Positions 17,700 to 26,566 of a stretch of DNA of 26,589 bases are shown here, piece after piece. The translations under genes and the position numbers were made by a program. The notes under the pieces were generated by a model. That model was not told the origin of the DNA. It made no database searches and saw only the letters and a list, made by a program, of their open reading frames with translations. How positions within the stretch are numbered: the stretch's first letter is position 1; each line of letters begins with the position of its first letter. Source of the stretch: JAZGDL01 sp036477795 (lineage in GTDB: Bacteria; Planctomycetota; Phycisphaerae; UBA1845); NCBI GenBank assembly GCA_036477795.1, contig JAZGDL010000324.1, forward strand, positions 1 to 26,589, in the 5' to 3' direction.

Positions 17700-19376
17700 T
17701 CACATGCCCAGCGCCACCGCGCCACCCTGTTGCGTCACCAAATGAACCGCGTCGACAATCTGGTTCAAAGTTCCGTTCATGTAGTCGAACAGCATGTGCT
17801 TCGGCAGGATTCCCAACAACACACAAAGCACGGCAAATGGAACCAGAATAGCCATTTCCCGGCCGGTGGCTTCGGAGAAGTCGGCATGCTCCGCACGCTC
17901 CTTGCCCAGGTAAACACGTTGGATCAGCCAAAGAATATAACCAGCGGTCAGAATGACCCCGGCTGCTGCCAAAATGGCGCAGGGAACCGCCCACGCGAAG
18001 GTGTGACGCGCTTCAAAAGTACCGAGCAGGACCCACACTTCTCCGATGAAACCGCACAGTCCCGGCAGACCCAAAGACGCAAAGAAACCGATCGTCGCCA
18101 TCGTGCCATACTTGGGCATGGTCAGCCACAGTCCTCCGAAGCGATTGATCTCCCGGTGGTGGGCACGATCGTAAATCACTCCCACCAGGAAAAAGCACAT
18201 GGGTGAAGAAATGCCGTGGGCGATCATCTGAAACATCGCCCCCTGAAAGCCGGTATGCGTCATCACCGCGATTCCCAGTATCACATACCCCATGTGCGAC
18301 ACCGAGCTATAGGCAACCAGCTTCTTGAAGTCCGTCTGGGCCATCGCGCATAATGCGCCGTACAGAATGCTCACCACCCCAACTCCCGCCACAAAACTCG
18401 CCCAATAATTCCCGGCACTCGGAAAGATCGGGTAGCACAGCCGCAGAAACCCATAGCCGCCCATCTTCAGCAGCACCCCAGCCAGGATCATGCTTATCGG
18501 CGTCGGCGCTTCCACGTGGGCGTCGGGCAACCAGGTGTGCAGCGGAACCGCCGGCAGCTTCACCGCGAAGCCCACGAACAGAAGCATGAACATCAACGGA
18601 GCAAAGGCCCGTCCCAGGAACAGTGTCGTCGCAGCCCCAAAATGCTTCTGAATGGCCTCATTGGTGGACAACTCAATGAGATCAAAGGTGCCCTGGGTGA
18701 CCACACCAACGCCATCACGGTAACTCGTCGCCAATTCCGGATACCGGCTCACCGCTTCGGCGCTGTAGAAAAACATGGCAATCAGAGCCACAATCATCAG
18801 AACCGACCCGCCCAGTGTAAAGAGGAAGAACTTGATGGCGGCGTATTCTTTCCGTGGTCCACCCCAGACGCCGATCAGGAAGTACATGGGCAGCAGCATT
18901 ACTTCCCAGAAAATGTAGAACAGAAAGAAGTCCAGAGACACAAAGGTCCCCACCATCCCCGTTTCCAGCACCAGGAACAACACGAAGTAGCCTTTGATGC
19001 CCTTGTTGATCTTCCACGAATTGAAATTCCAACTGGCTAGACATGCCAGCACCGAGACGAATGTGGTGAGCACGATCAGAGGCATGTTCAGCCCGTCAAC
19101 ACCCAAGAAGTACTCAATATCAAATGTTTCACCGGTGATCCAGGGCACGCGCTCAACGAAGTGCAGCTTCTCGCCATACGCTCCGCCGAACGCAGCCACC
19201 GCCCCTTCGGCATCTCCGGCGCCCATGAATGGAGGAATCAAGAGCAGGGAAAGACCAAACGTGACCACAGTGGCCAACAAGGCCACGCCGCGAACCATTT
19301 CCTTCGGCATCAGCAAGCACGCCAACGCTCCCATGGACGGCACGAAGACAAGTAATGTCAAGAGCGAGTTTTCCAC
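17700..19376 (-). CDS. nuoM: NADH-quinone oxidoreductase subunit M
   Basis: Antiporter-like proton-pumping subunit between NuoN and NuoL in the membrane arm. 558 residues, somewhat longer than the ~500 of E. coli, with a lengthened periplasmic loop near 52-88 and another near 205-250. Conserved features are FWEVMLLPMYFLIG (E158), GFAVKLPAVPLHTWLPDAH (K273), the following APTPISMILAGVLLKMGGYG (K304), and DFKKLVAYSSVSHMGYV. It sits 23 nt after nuoL and 27 nt before nuoN, consistent with one transcript. Confidence 0.96.
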   Translation of the reverse strand: MENSLLTLLVFVPSMGALACLLMPKEMVRGVALLATVVTFGLSLLLIPPFMGAGDAEGAVAAFGGAYGEKLHFVERVPWITGETFDIEYFLGVDGLNMPLIVLTTFVSVLACLASWNFNSWKINKGIKGYFVLFLVLETGMVGTFVSLDFFLFYIFWEVMLLPMYFLIGVWGGPRKEYAAIKFFLFTLGGSVLMIVALIAMFFYSAEAVSRYPELATSYRDGVGVVTQGTFDLIELSTNEAIQKHFGAATTLFLGRAFAPLMFMLLFVGFAVKLPAVPLHTWLPDAHVEAPTPISMILAGVLLKMGGYGFLRLCYPIFPSAGNYWASFVAGVGVVSILYGALCAMAQTDFKKLVAYSSVSHMGYVILGIAVMTHTGFQGAMFQMIAHGISSPMCFFLVGVIYDRAHHREINRFGGLWLTMPKYGTMATIGFFASLGLPGLCGFIGEVWVLLGTFEARHTFAWAVPCAILAAAGVILTAGYILWLIQRVYLGKERAEHADFSEATGREMAILVPFAVLCVLLGILPKHMLFDYMNGTLNQIVDAVHLVTQQGGAVALGM

Positions 19377-19399
19377 GGCAAGTATTCCCGTTCCATGGC

Positions 19400-21733
19400 C
19401 TACAAATCCAAAGACAACAATACTGCATCGCCGCCGCGCGACCCATCCAGCAACAGCAGCAGAAGCAGTATCACAATGGCCGCCCCGGAAGCGGCGAACA
19501 GCAGGTAATTGCGAATGCGCCCGGTCTGCGGGCTGCGGAATAGGTTGGAAACATCCATCGACGTCGCAGCCAACCCATTGTACACCCCGTCGACGACGTT
19601 GGCATCAACACCGCGACCGGAGAACGCCGCCAGCCGTTCAATGATCTTGGCAGACAAGTTCGCGAACATGTCGATTACATAAGTATCGAAGAACCGGCAC
19701 ACGTAGGCAAACGCCAAACAGCCCTTGACCAGGAAGAATCCGTACATCTCGTCGAAGTAGTATTTCTTTTCGAGCAGCGTCGCGATGGGGCCCAAGGCGG
19801 CTTTCAACCTCGCCGCGGTGCTAAGGCCGTTGCGGTAGATCAGGATGGCGACGATGAACGAGATGAGCCAGGACCCGCCGACGCCGATGGCGAGCCAATC
19901 GTGGGCGCCGTGCACGTCGATCAGTTCCCCATGAGCTTCGAGGCTCGATTCAGCGACACCGTCAAGCCCCACGATCACCGCCGCGTCGGTGGCGGCGGGT
20001 GCGGCGTCGGCGATCAGTGGGCGGAACCACCAATAGCTGGACACCAACGTAAAGACGGCCAGCACTACGAGCGGGACCCACATCAGCGGCGATTCGTGGG
20101 CATGCTTGTGTACGTGCTCGTCGCGCGGCTTGCCCATGAAAGTCATCCACCAGGCCCGCATCATGTAGAAGGGAGTGATATAGGCCGTGATCAAGGCACA
20201 CCAGAACATCCACTTCGGCAGTCTATCGACGCGGGCCATGATGCCGGCCTTACCGCCCGCTCGTTCTCCATGCGACACCGCCCCACTGTCCTTGTGCTGA
20301 CCATTGTCCGAAGCAAGCCTCACCCCAGCGGGCCTGCCCGCAGCCCCGGCATGTTCATCGACCGGCTCATTCCAGGTGTAGGTCCGATGCCAGGCGACCG
20401 CCAGAATCTCGTCCTTGCTGAAGTAACCGCCCAGCCCGATGTGTGCCGTGGGAATCCCGACCCCGGATATAGCAAGCACACCCACCAGGAATGTCAGCCC
20501 GGTCATCGGCATTTTCCTGATCAACCCGCCCATCTTGCGCATGTCTTGCTCATGGTGGCAGCCTTCGATCACCTGGCCCGAACCCAGGAACATCATCGCT
20601 TTGAAAAACGCGTGCGTCATCAGGTGGAACAGGGCCGCTATCCACGCCCCCACGCCCATCCCGAAGATCATGTAACCGAGCTGCGAAAGCGTGGAGTAGG
20701 CCAGGCATTTCTTTATATCGACCTGAACGATTGCCACAAGGGCCATCGACGTCAGCGTGATGCAGCCGATGACCGCAATGAAAAACTGCGCATCCGGTGT
20801 CAGCAGCCGGTAGACCCGGGCCACCAGGTAGACACCCGCGGCGACCATGGTGGCTGCGTGGATCAAGGCACTCACCGGTGTGGGCCCCGCCATCGCGTCG
20901 GGCAACCAGACCTGAAGAGGGAACTGAGCACTCTTGCCAATGGCCCCACAGAACAGGCCGATGCCCATCATGGTGGCCAATGTCATACCTGAAATGTGCC
21001 ACCCGAACAGGTCAATCACGAAGTTCTCGTCAAATAGCCCGCTCTTGCTATTGAACTGCTCGGCGAAATTCGCCGCCGCCTGATCCAGATCCAGCGTCTT
21101 CAGGAAGAAAAACACCATCATCAAGCCGAAGAGGAATCCGAAGTCTCCCACCCGGTTGGTGATGAACGCCTTCATGGCTGCGTCCGACGCGAACTTCTTG
21201 TCAAAGTAAAAACCGATCAGGAAATAGCTGCACAGACCCACCAGTTCCCAGAAAATGAACAGAAAGAGCAGATTGCTGCTGACCACCAGGCCCAACATGC
21301 TGAAGCCGAACAGTGAAAGGTAACAGAAGAACCGATGGAACTTGCTCTTGCCGCCGACTTCATCGCTATGGCCCGACATGTAGCCGACGCTGAAAACGAA
21401 AATCCAGAAACTTACGAAACTGACCATGAAGAACATAATCACGGTGAGGGAGTCCAGCTTTATACCGATTCTCACCGGCACGGAACCGATGCTTGCCCAA
21501 TGGAATTGATTGTAGGCCGCGTTGATTGAAATCTGGGCCGCCGTGCCCGCTTCAACCTCACCCATCCAGCCCACAAGCACTATGGTCGCCAATACACAAC
21601 TGGCCCCCATTCCCGCCACCGCCACCCAGCCGGCCATAGGCTTGCCCAGCCGCGGACCGAACAACAACAGCACAACGAAACTGACAAACGGCACGACTAC
21701 GCCGCAAAGCAGGTATGTTTCGTAGTTGCTCAT
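19400..21733 (-). CDS. nuoL: NADH-quinone oxidoreductase subunit L
   Basis: Distal antiporter-like subunit with the long lateral helix. 777 residues against a usual 610-650. Conserved features are FWELVGLCSYFLIGFYF (E163), GKSAQFPLQVWLPDAM (K267), AGPTPVSALIHAATMVAAGVY, and KKCLAYSTLSQLGYM. After GYFSKDEIL there is an extra hydrophilic segment (~452-503) rich in Gly, Ala, His, Asp and Arg and containing no membrane helix. A further His-rich stretch (DEHVHKHAHE, ~538-547) follows. The C-terminal lateral helix and final membrane segments are present, ending with a run of leucines. It is separated from nuoK by 48 nt. Confidence 0.95.
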   Translation of the reverse strand: MSNYETYLLCGVVVPFVSFVVLLLFGPRLGKPMAGWVAVAGMGASCVLATIVLVGWMGEVEAGTAAQISINAAYNQFHWASIGSVPVRIGIKLDSLTVIMFFMVSFVSFWIFVFSVGYMSGHSDEVGGKSKFHRFFCYLSLFGFSMLGLVVSSNLLFLFIFWELVGLCSYFLIGFYFDKKFASDAAMKAFITNRVGDFGFLFGLMMVFFFLKTLDLDQAAANFAEQFNSKSGLFDENFVIDLFGWHISGMTLATMMGIGLFCGAIGKSAQFPLQVWLPDAMAGPTPVSALIHAATMVAAGVYLVARVYRLLTPDAQFFIAVIGCITLTSMALVAIVQVDIKKCLAYSTLSQLGYMIFGMGVGAWIAALFHLMTHAFFKAMMFLGSGQVIEGCHHEQDMRKMGGLIRKMPMTGLTFLVGVLAISGVGIPTAHIGLGGYFSKDEILAVAWHRTYTWNEPVDEHAGAAGRPAGVRLASDNGQHKDSGAVSHGERAGGKAGIMARVDRLPKWMFWCALITAYITPFYMMRAWWMTFMGKPRDEHVHKHAHESPLMWVPLVVLAVFTLVSSYWWFRPLIADAAPAATDAAVIVGLDGVAESSLEAHGELIDVHGAHDWLAIGVGGSWLISFIVAILIYRNGLSTAARLKAALGPIATLLEKKYYFDEMYGFFLVKGCLAFAYVCRFFDTYVIDMFANLSAKIIERLAAFSGRGVDANVVDGVYNGLAATSMDVSNLFRSPQTGRIRNYLLFAASGAAIVILLLLLLLDGSRGGDAVLLSLDL

Positions 21734-21781
21734 GAACGTAATCGCGCCCCGTGGCGCTGGAAACTCTTCATCTGATCAACA

Positions 21782-22096
21782 CTAACCGTGCAGAGCATCA
21801 CCGCGATCAACGTCGATGGTACTCAAGCTCTTATACACATTCATGCAAATGGCCACCGCAACGGCCGCCTCAGCCGCCGCCATCACCACAACGAACAACG
21901 CCGTAATCTGACCATCGATACCGCCGGACAAACGGTAACGGTCGAACGCGACGAAATTGATGTTGACGCCGTTAAGCAACAGCTCAATGCCGATCAATAT
22001 GCCGATGGCATTGCGCTTGGTCAACATGACGAAAATGCCGCAGCAGAACAACGCGGCAGCAAGAACCAGATAATGAAGCAAACCTATCGTCAGCAT
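21782..22096 (-). CDS. nuoK: NADH-quinone oxidoreductase subunit K
   Basis: Small three-helix membrane subunit of the E-channel between NuoJ and NuoN. 104 residues, normal for the family. The two conserved buried glutamates are present: E38 in GILIGIELLLNGVN and E76 in VMAAAEAAVAVAI. It starts 26 nt after the nuoJ stop. Confidence 0.97.
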   Translation of the reverse strand: MLTIGLLHYLVLAAALFCCGIFVMLTKRNAIGILIGIELLLNGVNINFVAFDRYRLSGGIDGQITALFVVVMAAAEAAVAVAICMNVYKSLSTIDVDRGDALHG

Positions 22097-22122
22097 GTGT
22101 TTCTCAGCGAATCCCTAACGGT

Positions 22123-22785
22123 CTATCTCTCCTGACGGGCCAGGTACGCAGCGGCGATCATCACCACCAGCAGCACCACACTGGCCACCTCAAAGGGAAC
22201 CAGGTAAGTCGTCAGCAATTCCTTGCCAATATCAGCCACTGTCGCTTCCTGGGCGATACTCGCTTCTTGCGGCCAGTTCGCGCCCGCCAGAACCGTGACC
22301 AGCCCCACAAACAAGACACCCGAGACCATCGCCGCCGCGACAAGCTCCGTCTTGGGGCAGTCGAATCGCACCCACGGCGACTTGCTGGTCAACATGACAC
22401 CGAACACCAGGAGAATCAACGTCCCCCCGGCGTACACGATCAACTGAATGGCACCCAGGAAAAACGCCCCCAGGAGCAAGTACAGTATCGCCACCGCGCC
22501 CAGGGCGAAGAACAACCAGACGGCCATCCGCACGATGCTCTTGCTGATGCACACACCCAAGGCCGACGCCATCAACGCCCCGCCGAACAGATAGAAAAAC
22601 AACGCCTCAACCGCGCCGCCTTGGTGCCGGATAGGGGCCCCTTCGAATCGAGGCCCTTCTGGGACAGGCTCATCAACGGTCGCAGCCTCCTGTAGTGATA
22701 ACGGCGCTTCATTCACTATCGGCTCCTGGGCGAGTGTTGGCAGCGCAAAAGCGGCCAAAGCCAACGCCCCGGAGAACACCTTCAT
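22123..22785 (-). CDS. nuoJ: NADH-quinone oxidoreductase subunit J with signal-peptide-like N-terminal extension
   Basis: Membrane subunit of the complex I proton path, with five core helices. The core (from about FFYLFGGALMASALGVC) contains the conserved LGAFFLGAIQLIVYAGGTLILLVFGVML segment region. The product from ATG 22785 is 220 residues. The first 19 look like a cleavable signal peptide (MKVFSGALALAAFALPTLAQ), followed by ~45 mostly acidic, Pro-rich residues (EPIVNEAP...PEGPRFEG) before the first core helix. The normal NuoJ starts almost directly with that helix. An in-frame ATG at 22806 would add seven residues; ATG 22785 was chosen because it begins the signal-like segment. No strong Shine-Dalgarno is seen for either. 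nuoI, normally between H and J, is absent. Confidence 0.9.
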   Translation of the reverse strand: MKVFSGALALAAFALPTLAQEPIVNEAPLSLQEAATVDEPVPEGPRFEGAPIRHQGGAVEALFFYLFGGALMASALGVCISKSIVRMAVWLFFALGAVAILYLLLGAFFLGAIQLIVYAGGTLILLVFGVMLTSKSPWVRFDCPKTELVAAAMVSGVLFVGLVTVLAGANWPQEASIAQEATVADIGKELLTTYLVPFEVASVVLLVVMIAAAYLARQER

Positions 22786-22839
22786 CTGACAGTATGACGG
22801 ATGCAAAGCCGCGTTCCCTGCGTCCCGACCGGATGACCA

Positions 22840-24378
22840 CTACGATCCCGGCAGCATTTCCCTGCCCAGATAGCCGACCAGTCTTCTGCGATTCCATAAA
22901 CCGTAAGATGCAACAAACAGCATGCCGATCATAACCGCAGCGCCGATCAGCGAAAGCAACAAATTAAGCACGGTCCAGACAACACCGCCGACCGGTACGA
23001 ACAATTCGTATAGCGTATGTCCCAACAATAGGAGCATCATAAGCGGCAGCATCACCTGCACACAGACGTATAGAACCTGATCAATCCGCAGCCGAGGCAG
23101 CGTCCAACGAATCCATATCTGAACATAGATCAGGAATACACACTTGGCTATGAACCACAGCGGGCCGGCAAACAGAACACCCTTAACCGCCCGCGCGAGC
23201 AACGAATCACTCAGGCTATCAGCCCATGACATCGGCAGCGGCGAATACCATGCCCCCAGAAACAGGATCACGCACAATCCGCTGACCACAAACATGGCGG
23301 CATACTCAGCAAAGAAGAAAAGCGACCAACGAAAACCGGAATACTCCGTGTGGAAGCCGGCCACCAACTCACTATCAGACTCGGGCAGATCGAACGGCGC
23401 TCGCTTGCAACTGGCCAACGACGCCACGTAATAACCGACACCCGCGGCAAAAGTGAATGGGTTGCGGAAGATGATCCACGTCGTCCACCCCCCCGACTGT
23501 GCATCACCAACTATCGTTAAACTAAGCGACCCGACGGCCATGATCGGTATCAGAAGTGCCATGCCCATGGGAATCTCATACGACACCATCTGGCACGCTT
23601 CCCGCATGGCGCCGTAGACACTCCATTTGTTGTTGCTGGCCCAACCTGCCAGTATTACCCCGAGCACTTCGATTCCGAGCATGGCCAATATGAACACCAA
23701 GGCCACGTCAAGCTGCCGGAACACCCAATAAGTGCCGAAGGGCAACGCGAAGAATGCGAGAATCGCGGGCACAAAGGCGACATAGGGGGCAAGCTTGAAC
23801 AACGGCCGGTCCGCGGAGGCCGGGCAAAGGTCCTCCTTGCAGATGAGCTTGAGCCCGTCGGCGATGCTCTGCGACCAGCCGTGCCAGCCGCCCACACGCA
23901 TGGGGCCCATCCGTGACTGGATGCGGCCGGCAACCTTTCGCTCCCACCAGATGGTGTAGAGCGGGATGATGGAAATGAACCCGATCACGCCGCCCAGACC
24001 GAACAGATCACGAACGATCGAATACTGAAACGGATACAACAGGTAACACAGTACACCGGCTGCCGGAACGCCGGCTTCAAGCAGTCCTGCCGACAGTTCC
24101 GACAGGCTCAACGGCCCCCCCAGCAAGCCGCTTTCAGTCGTACTGTTGGTCGCCGCCCCGATCAGTGCGGTGTCAACAAACTCAAACAGAAGGTAAGTGG
24201 CCCAAACCCCAAGGATGACCGTGACCACCGCCCCAAGCATGATCGCGCCGGGGGAGGCGCGAACAATCGGCGCGAGCGCTGCGTAAGTCGCCTTGGCTAT
24301 GCCCGCGACCAAACCTGCCACGCCGCGATTGTGCTCTTGGGCCCTGGGCTTCCAGGGAACCGACAACTGCGTCACCAA
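22840..24378 (-). CDS. nuoH: NADH-quinone oxidoreductase subunit H, N-terminally extended
   Basis: Membrane subunit that forms most of the quinone chamber. 512 residues, against ~325-350 usually. The core starts near residue 125 and carries TIWWERKVAGRIQSRMGP (143-159), the EACQMVSYEIPMG motif, APFDLPESDSELVAGFHTEY with the conserved loop acidic residues, and the C-terminal RWTLPRLRIDQ. The ~120-residue extension contains at least one extra membrane helix (~45-67) and a second hydrophobic segment near 97-116. The start codon within the extension is uncertain. A 100-nt spacer with no gene separates it from nuoD. Confidence 0.94.
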   Translation of the reverse strand: MVTQLSVPWKPRAQEHNRGVAGLVAGIAKATYAALAPIVRASPGAIMLGAVVTVILGVWATYLLFEFVDTALIGAATNSTTESGLLGGPLSLSELSAGLLEAGVPAAGVLCYLLYPFQYSIVRDLFGLGGVIGFISIIPLYTIWWERKVAGRIQSRMGPMRVGGWHGWSQSIADGLKLICKEDLCPASADRPLFKLAPYVAFVPAILAFFALPFGTYWVFRQLDVALVFILAMLGIEVLGVILAGWASNNKWSVYGAMREACQMVSYEIPMGMALLIPIMAVGSLSLTIVGDAQSGGWTTWIIFRNPFTFAAGVGYYVASLASCKRAPFDLPESDSELVAGFHTEYSGFRWSLFFFAEYAAMFVVSGLCVILFLGAWYSPLPMSWADSLSDSLLARAVKGVLFAGPLWFIAKCVFLIYVQIWIRWTLPRLRIDQVLYVCVQVMLPLMMLLLLGHTLYELFVPVGGVVWTVLNLLLSLIGAAVMIGMLFVASYGLWNRRRLVGYLGREMLPGS

Positions 24379-24478
24379 ATCACTCCAGACAATCCGTCGA
24401 CGTCGTCACCACGATCACGAAAGGCGGACGATTCCATAGCATCGACCCCAAACACGGAACTGCTGCACGGAATCGCAC

Positions 24479-25678
24479 TCACCGATCAACCTCGCCCATG
24501 ACAATGTCGATGCTGCCGATGATAGCGGGTATGTCGGCCAGCAGGCATCCCTTTCCGATGTGGTTTAGAATAGAGATGTTGCAGAAGCTCGGGCCCCGGG
24601 CCTTGACCCGCGCTGGGATGGCCGATCCGTCCCCACGAACGTAGAAGCCCAATTGCCCCCTGGGATTCTCGATTTCGATGTACACCTCGTCGTCAGGCAG
24701 CTTCAGGTTCTTCAGCTTGTCCGCGATATGCTTGCCCTCAGGAATCTCCTTCATTGCCTGGCGGATGATCCGACACGATTGCTGCATCTCGCACACTCGC
24801 ACGAAATACCGACTCCAGCAATCGCCCACTACAACCGCATGGGGTACGCCTTCGCTGCCGCCGGCCTGGCCCAGCGGAACGTCAAAGTCAAAACGGTCGT
24901 AGATCTCGTACGGGGTGCTCTTACGCAGGTCCCAGTTCACGCCGCTGCCACGCAAACAACTACCGGTTAGCGACCAGGCAATCGCATCCTGCGGTTCAAT
25001 CACGCCGACGTTCGCCGTCCGCTTGACGAATATGTGATTGTAACTCAACAGTTGATTGTACTCGTCGATTTTCGGCTCGAAGTAATCCAGAAACTCCGCC
25101 AGCACATCGAGGAAACGATCCGGAAGATCGTCGTGCACGCCACCGATGGTGATGTAGCTGTACGTCAGCCGTGCTCCGCAGGCGCTCTCGAAGAGGTCCA
25201 GGATCATCTCCCGCTCCCGGAAGGTGTACCAGAATGGGGTGAACGCACCCATGTCCAGTCCGTACGTTCCGAGGGCCACCAGGTGGGACGCGATCCGGTT
25301 GAGCTCCGCGAAGATCACGCGGATGTACTTGGCCCGCTCAGGGATTTGAATCCCGACCAGCTTTTCAATAGCAATGGCAAAGGCCTGATTGTTGTTCATC
25401 CCCGCCAGGTAGTCCATGCGGTCGGTGTAGGGTATGAACTGGTAGGGCTGTAGATTCTCGCCGATCTTCTCGGCACACCGATGCAGATAGCCCACGTGCG
25501 GCACGGCTTCAAGCACCAGCTCCCCGTCGGTGCGCAGCACGACGCGTATCACCCCATGTGTGGCCGGGTGTTGCGGCCCCATGTTCACCAGCATCTCTTC
25601 GGTACGGACGTCGCCCTGTTCCGCCTTGTCCACGTCGACCAGCAACTCCGGTTGTGATTCAAGAATCGTTTCGCTCAT
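24479..25678 (-). CDS. nuoD: NADH-quinone oxidoreductase subunit D
   Basis: 49-kDa-type subunit of the Q module; with NuoB and NuoH it forms the quinone-binding site. 399 residues, standard length. NMGPQHPATHG (32-42) carries the quinone-head-group histidine (H41), and TDRMDYLAGMNNN (85-97) carries the partner tyrosine (Y90). RGSGVNWDLRKSTPYE and the C-terminal ADIPAIIGSIDIVMGEVDR are typical. The start is ATG 25678 (MSETILES), 17 nt after nuoC; the frame runs open to 25795 but that part overlaps nuoC and is not family-like. Confidence 0.96.
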   Translation of the reverse strand: MSETILESQPELLVDVDKAEQGDVRTEEMLVNMGPQHPATHGVIRVVLRTDGELVLEAVPHVGYLHRCAEKIGENLQPYQFIPYTDRMDYLAGMNNNQAFAIAIEKLVGIQIPERAKYIRVIFAELNRIASHLVALGTYGLDMGAFTPFWYTFREREMILDLFESACGARLTYSYITIGGVHDDLPDRFLDVLAEFLDYFEPKIDEYNQLLSYNHIFVKRTANVGVIEPQDAIAWSLTGSCLRGSGVNWDLRKSTPYEIYDRFDFDVPLGQAGGSEGVPHAVVVGDCWSRYFVRVCEMQQSCRIIRQAMKEIPEGKHIADKLKNLKLPDDEVYIEIENPRGQLGFYVRGDGSAIPARVKARGPSFCNISILNHIGKGCLLADIPAIIGSIDIVMGEVDR

Positions 25679-25695
25679 GGGTTTCAACGAAGGTA

Positions 25696-26229
25696 CTAAT
25701 GCCGGGGGTTGGTCAACTGATGCTCCGTGGTCGCGGGAATCCCGTGATACTCCACCGGAAATTCGTAATCCTTCCTGAGCGGATGGCCTTTCCAATCATC
25801 CGGACAGAGGATGCGAGTCAGGTTGGGATGACCGTCGAACACGATCCCCATCATGTCAAAGGCCTCGCGCTCGTGCCAATCGCCGGCCGGCCAGACGTGA
25901 CTCACCGAGGGTATATGCGGATCGTCTCGGTCCACCTCCACTCGGACCGCAAAATGGTGTCGAAGTACCGCGCAAGGCCCAGGCCCGCTGACGGGAATCG
26001 AGAACAGCTCGTACACCGCGGCTAACTTATTGTCCTCCAGCAGATCAACCGCCGAAATGCACTGTAGCATATTGAACCGCATGCGCTCGTCATCGCGCAG
26101 GAACCTCGCGACTTCGAACCAGCGATCAGCCGCAACGACGGCGTACGGGCGCCGGGCGCCCAGCACGGTATCGGTGATCGCCTCACCGAATCGTTCCTTC
26201 AGAATGTCACAGAGTTCCTCAGGTGCCAC
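25696..26229 (-). CDS. nuoC: NADH-quinone oxidoreductase subunit C
   Basis: 30-kDa-type peripheral-arm subunit that packs against NuoD. 177 residues, a separate protein and not fused to NuoD. The signatures WPAGDWHEREAFDMMGI (113-129) and GHPLRKDYEFP (148-158) are clear. The start is GTG 26229, with a G-rich GGGGA about 10 nt upstream. It is the first nuo gene seen; no nuoB reading frame lies immediately before it, where a hairpin array is found instead. Confidence 0.95.
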   Translation of the reverse strand: MAPEELCDILKERFGEAITDTVLGARRPYAVVAADRWFEVARFLRDDERMRFNMLQCISAVDLLEDNKLAAVYELFSIPVSGPGPCAVLRHHFAVRVEVDRDDPHIPSVSHVWPAGDWHEREAFDMMGIVFDGHPNLTRILCPDDWKGHPLRKDYEFPVEYHGIPATTEHQLTNPRH

Positions 26230-26305
26230 GCTAGGTCATCCCCGACTCACGGCTCCACCACAGTTAAAACGACGCACCGTTGTCATCCCGGGTGCGTGAC
26301 ACTAT

Positions 26306-26566
26306 CGGCGGCTTCAGCGCCGCACGCTGATACAGCCTGAAAGGCTGACCTACAGTAGCCGTGGGCAAGTTCCGCCGAGGCGGGACGCCGCCCACGGTAA
26401 CACCAACACCCGTTTCATTCGACCCTGTAGGGGTCGCATAAACGTCCCGTCGCACACGGCGGAGAGAATAGACGACCCTTTCAGGGTCGGGTGGTTCGGT
26501 GGCGGCGCCATCCGGGGGCGGCGCTACGCTTGCCCCCGGCTATTACAGAGCAGGCCTTCAGCCTGC
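26306..26566. repeat. Array of seven short hairpins upstream of nuoC
   Basis: Consecutive palindromes: 26306-26310/26318-26322; 26333-26338/26342-26347; 26359-26366/26390-26397 with an inner GC-rich stem; 26420-26425/26431-26436; 26473-26479/26483-26489; 26512-26519/26532-26539; 26550-26555/26561-26566. The stems are 5-8 bp and the sequences differ. No gene was found from 26230 to the window end. The array resembles intergenic palindrome clusters common in planctomycete genomes. Confidence 0.8.

Noticed and set aside
19901..20992. 363-codon plus-strand frame opposite nuoL
   Set aside because: It is His/Pro/Arg-rich antisense translation of a conserved membrane protein gene.
25679..25795. Upstream extension of the nuoD frame
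   Set aside because: It overlaps the conserved end of nuoC, and NuoD family similarity begins only after ATG 25678.
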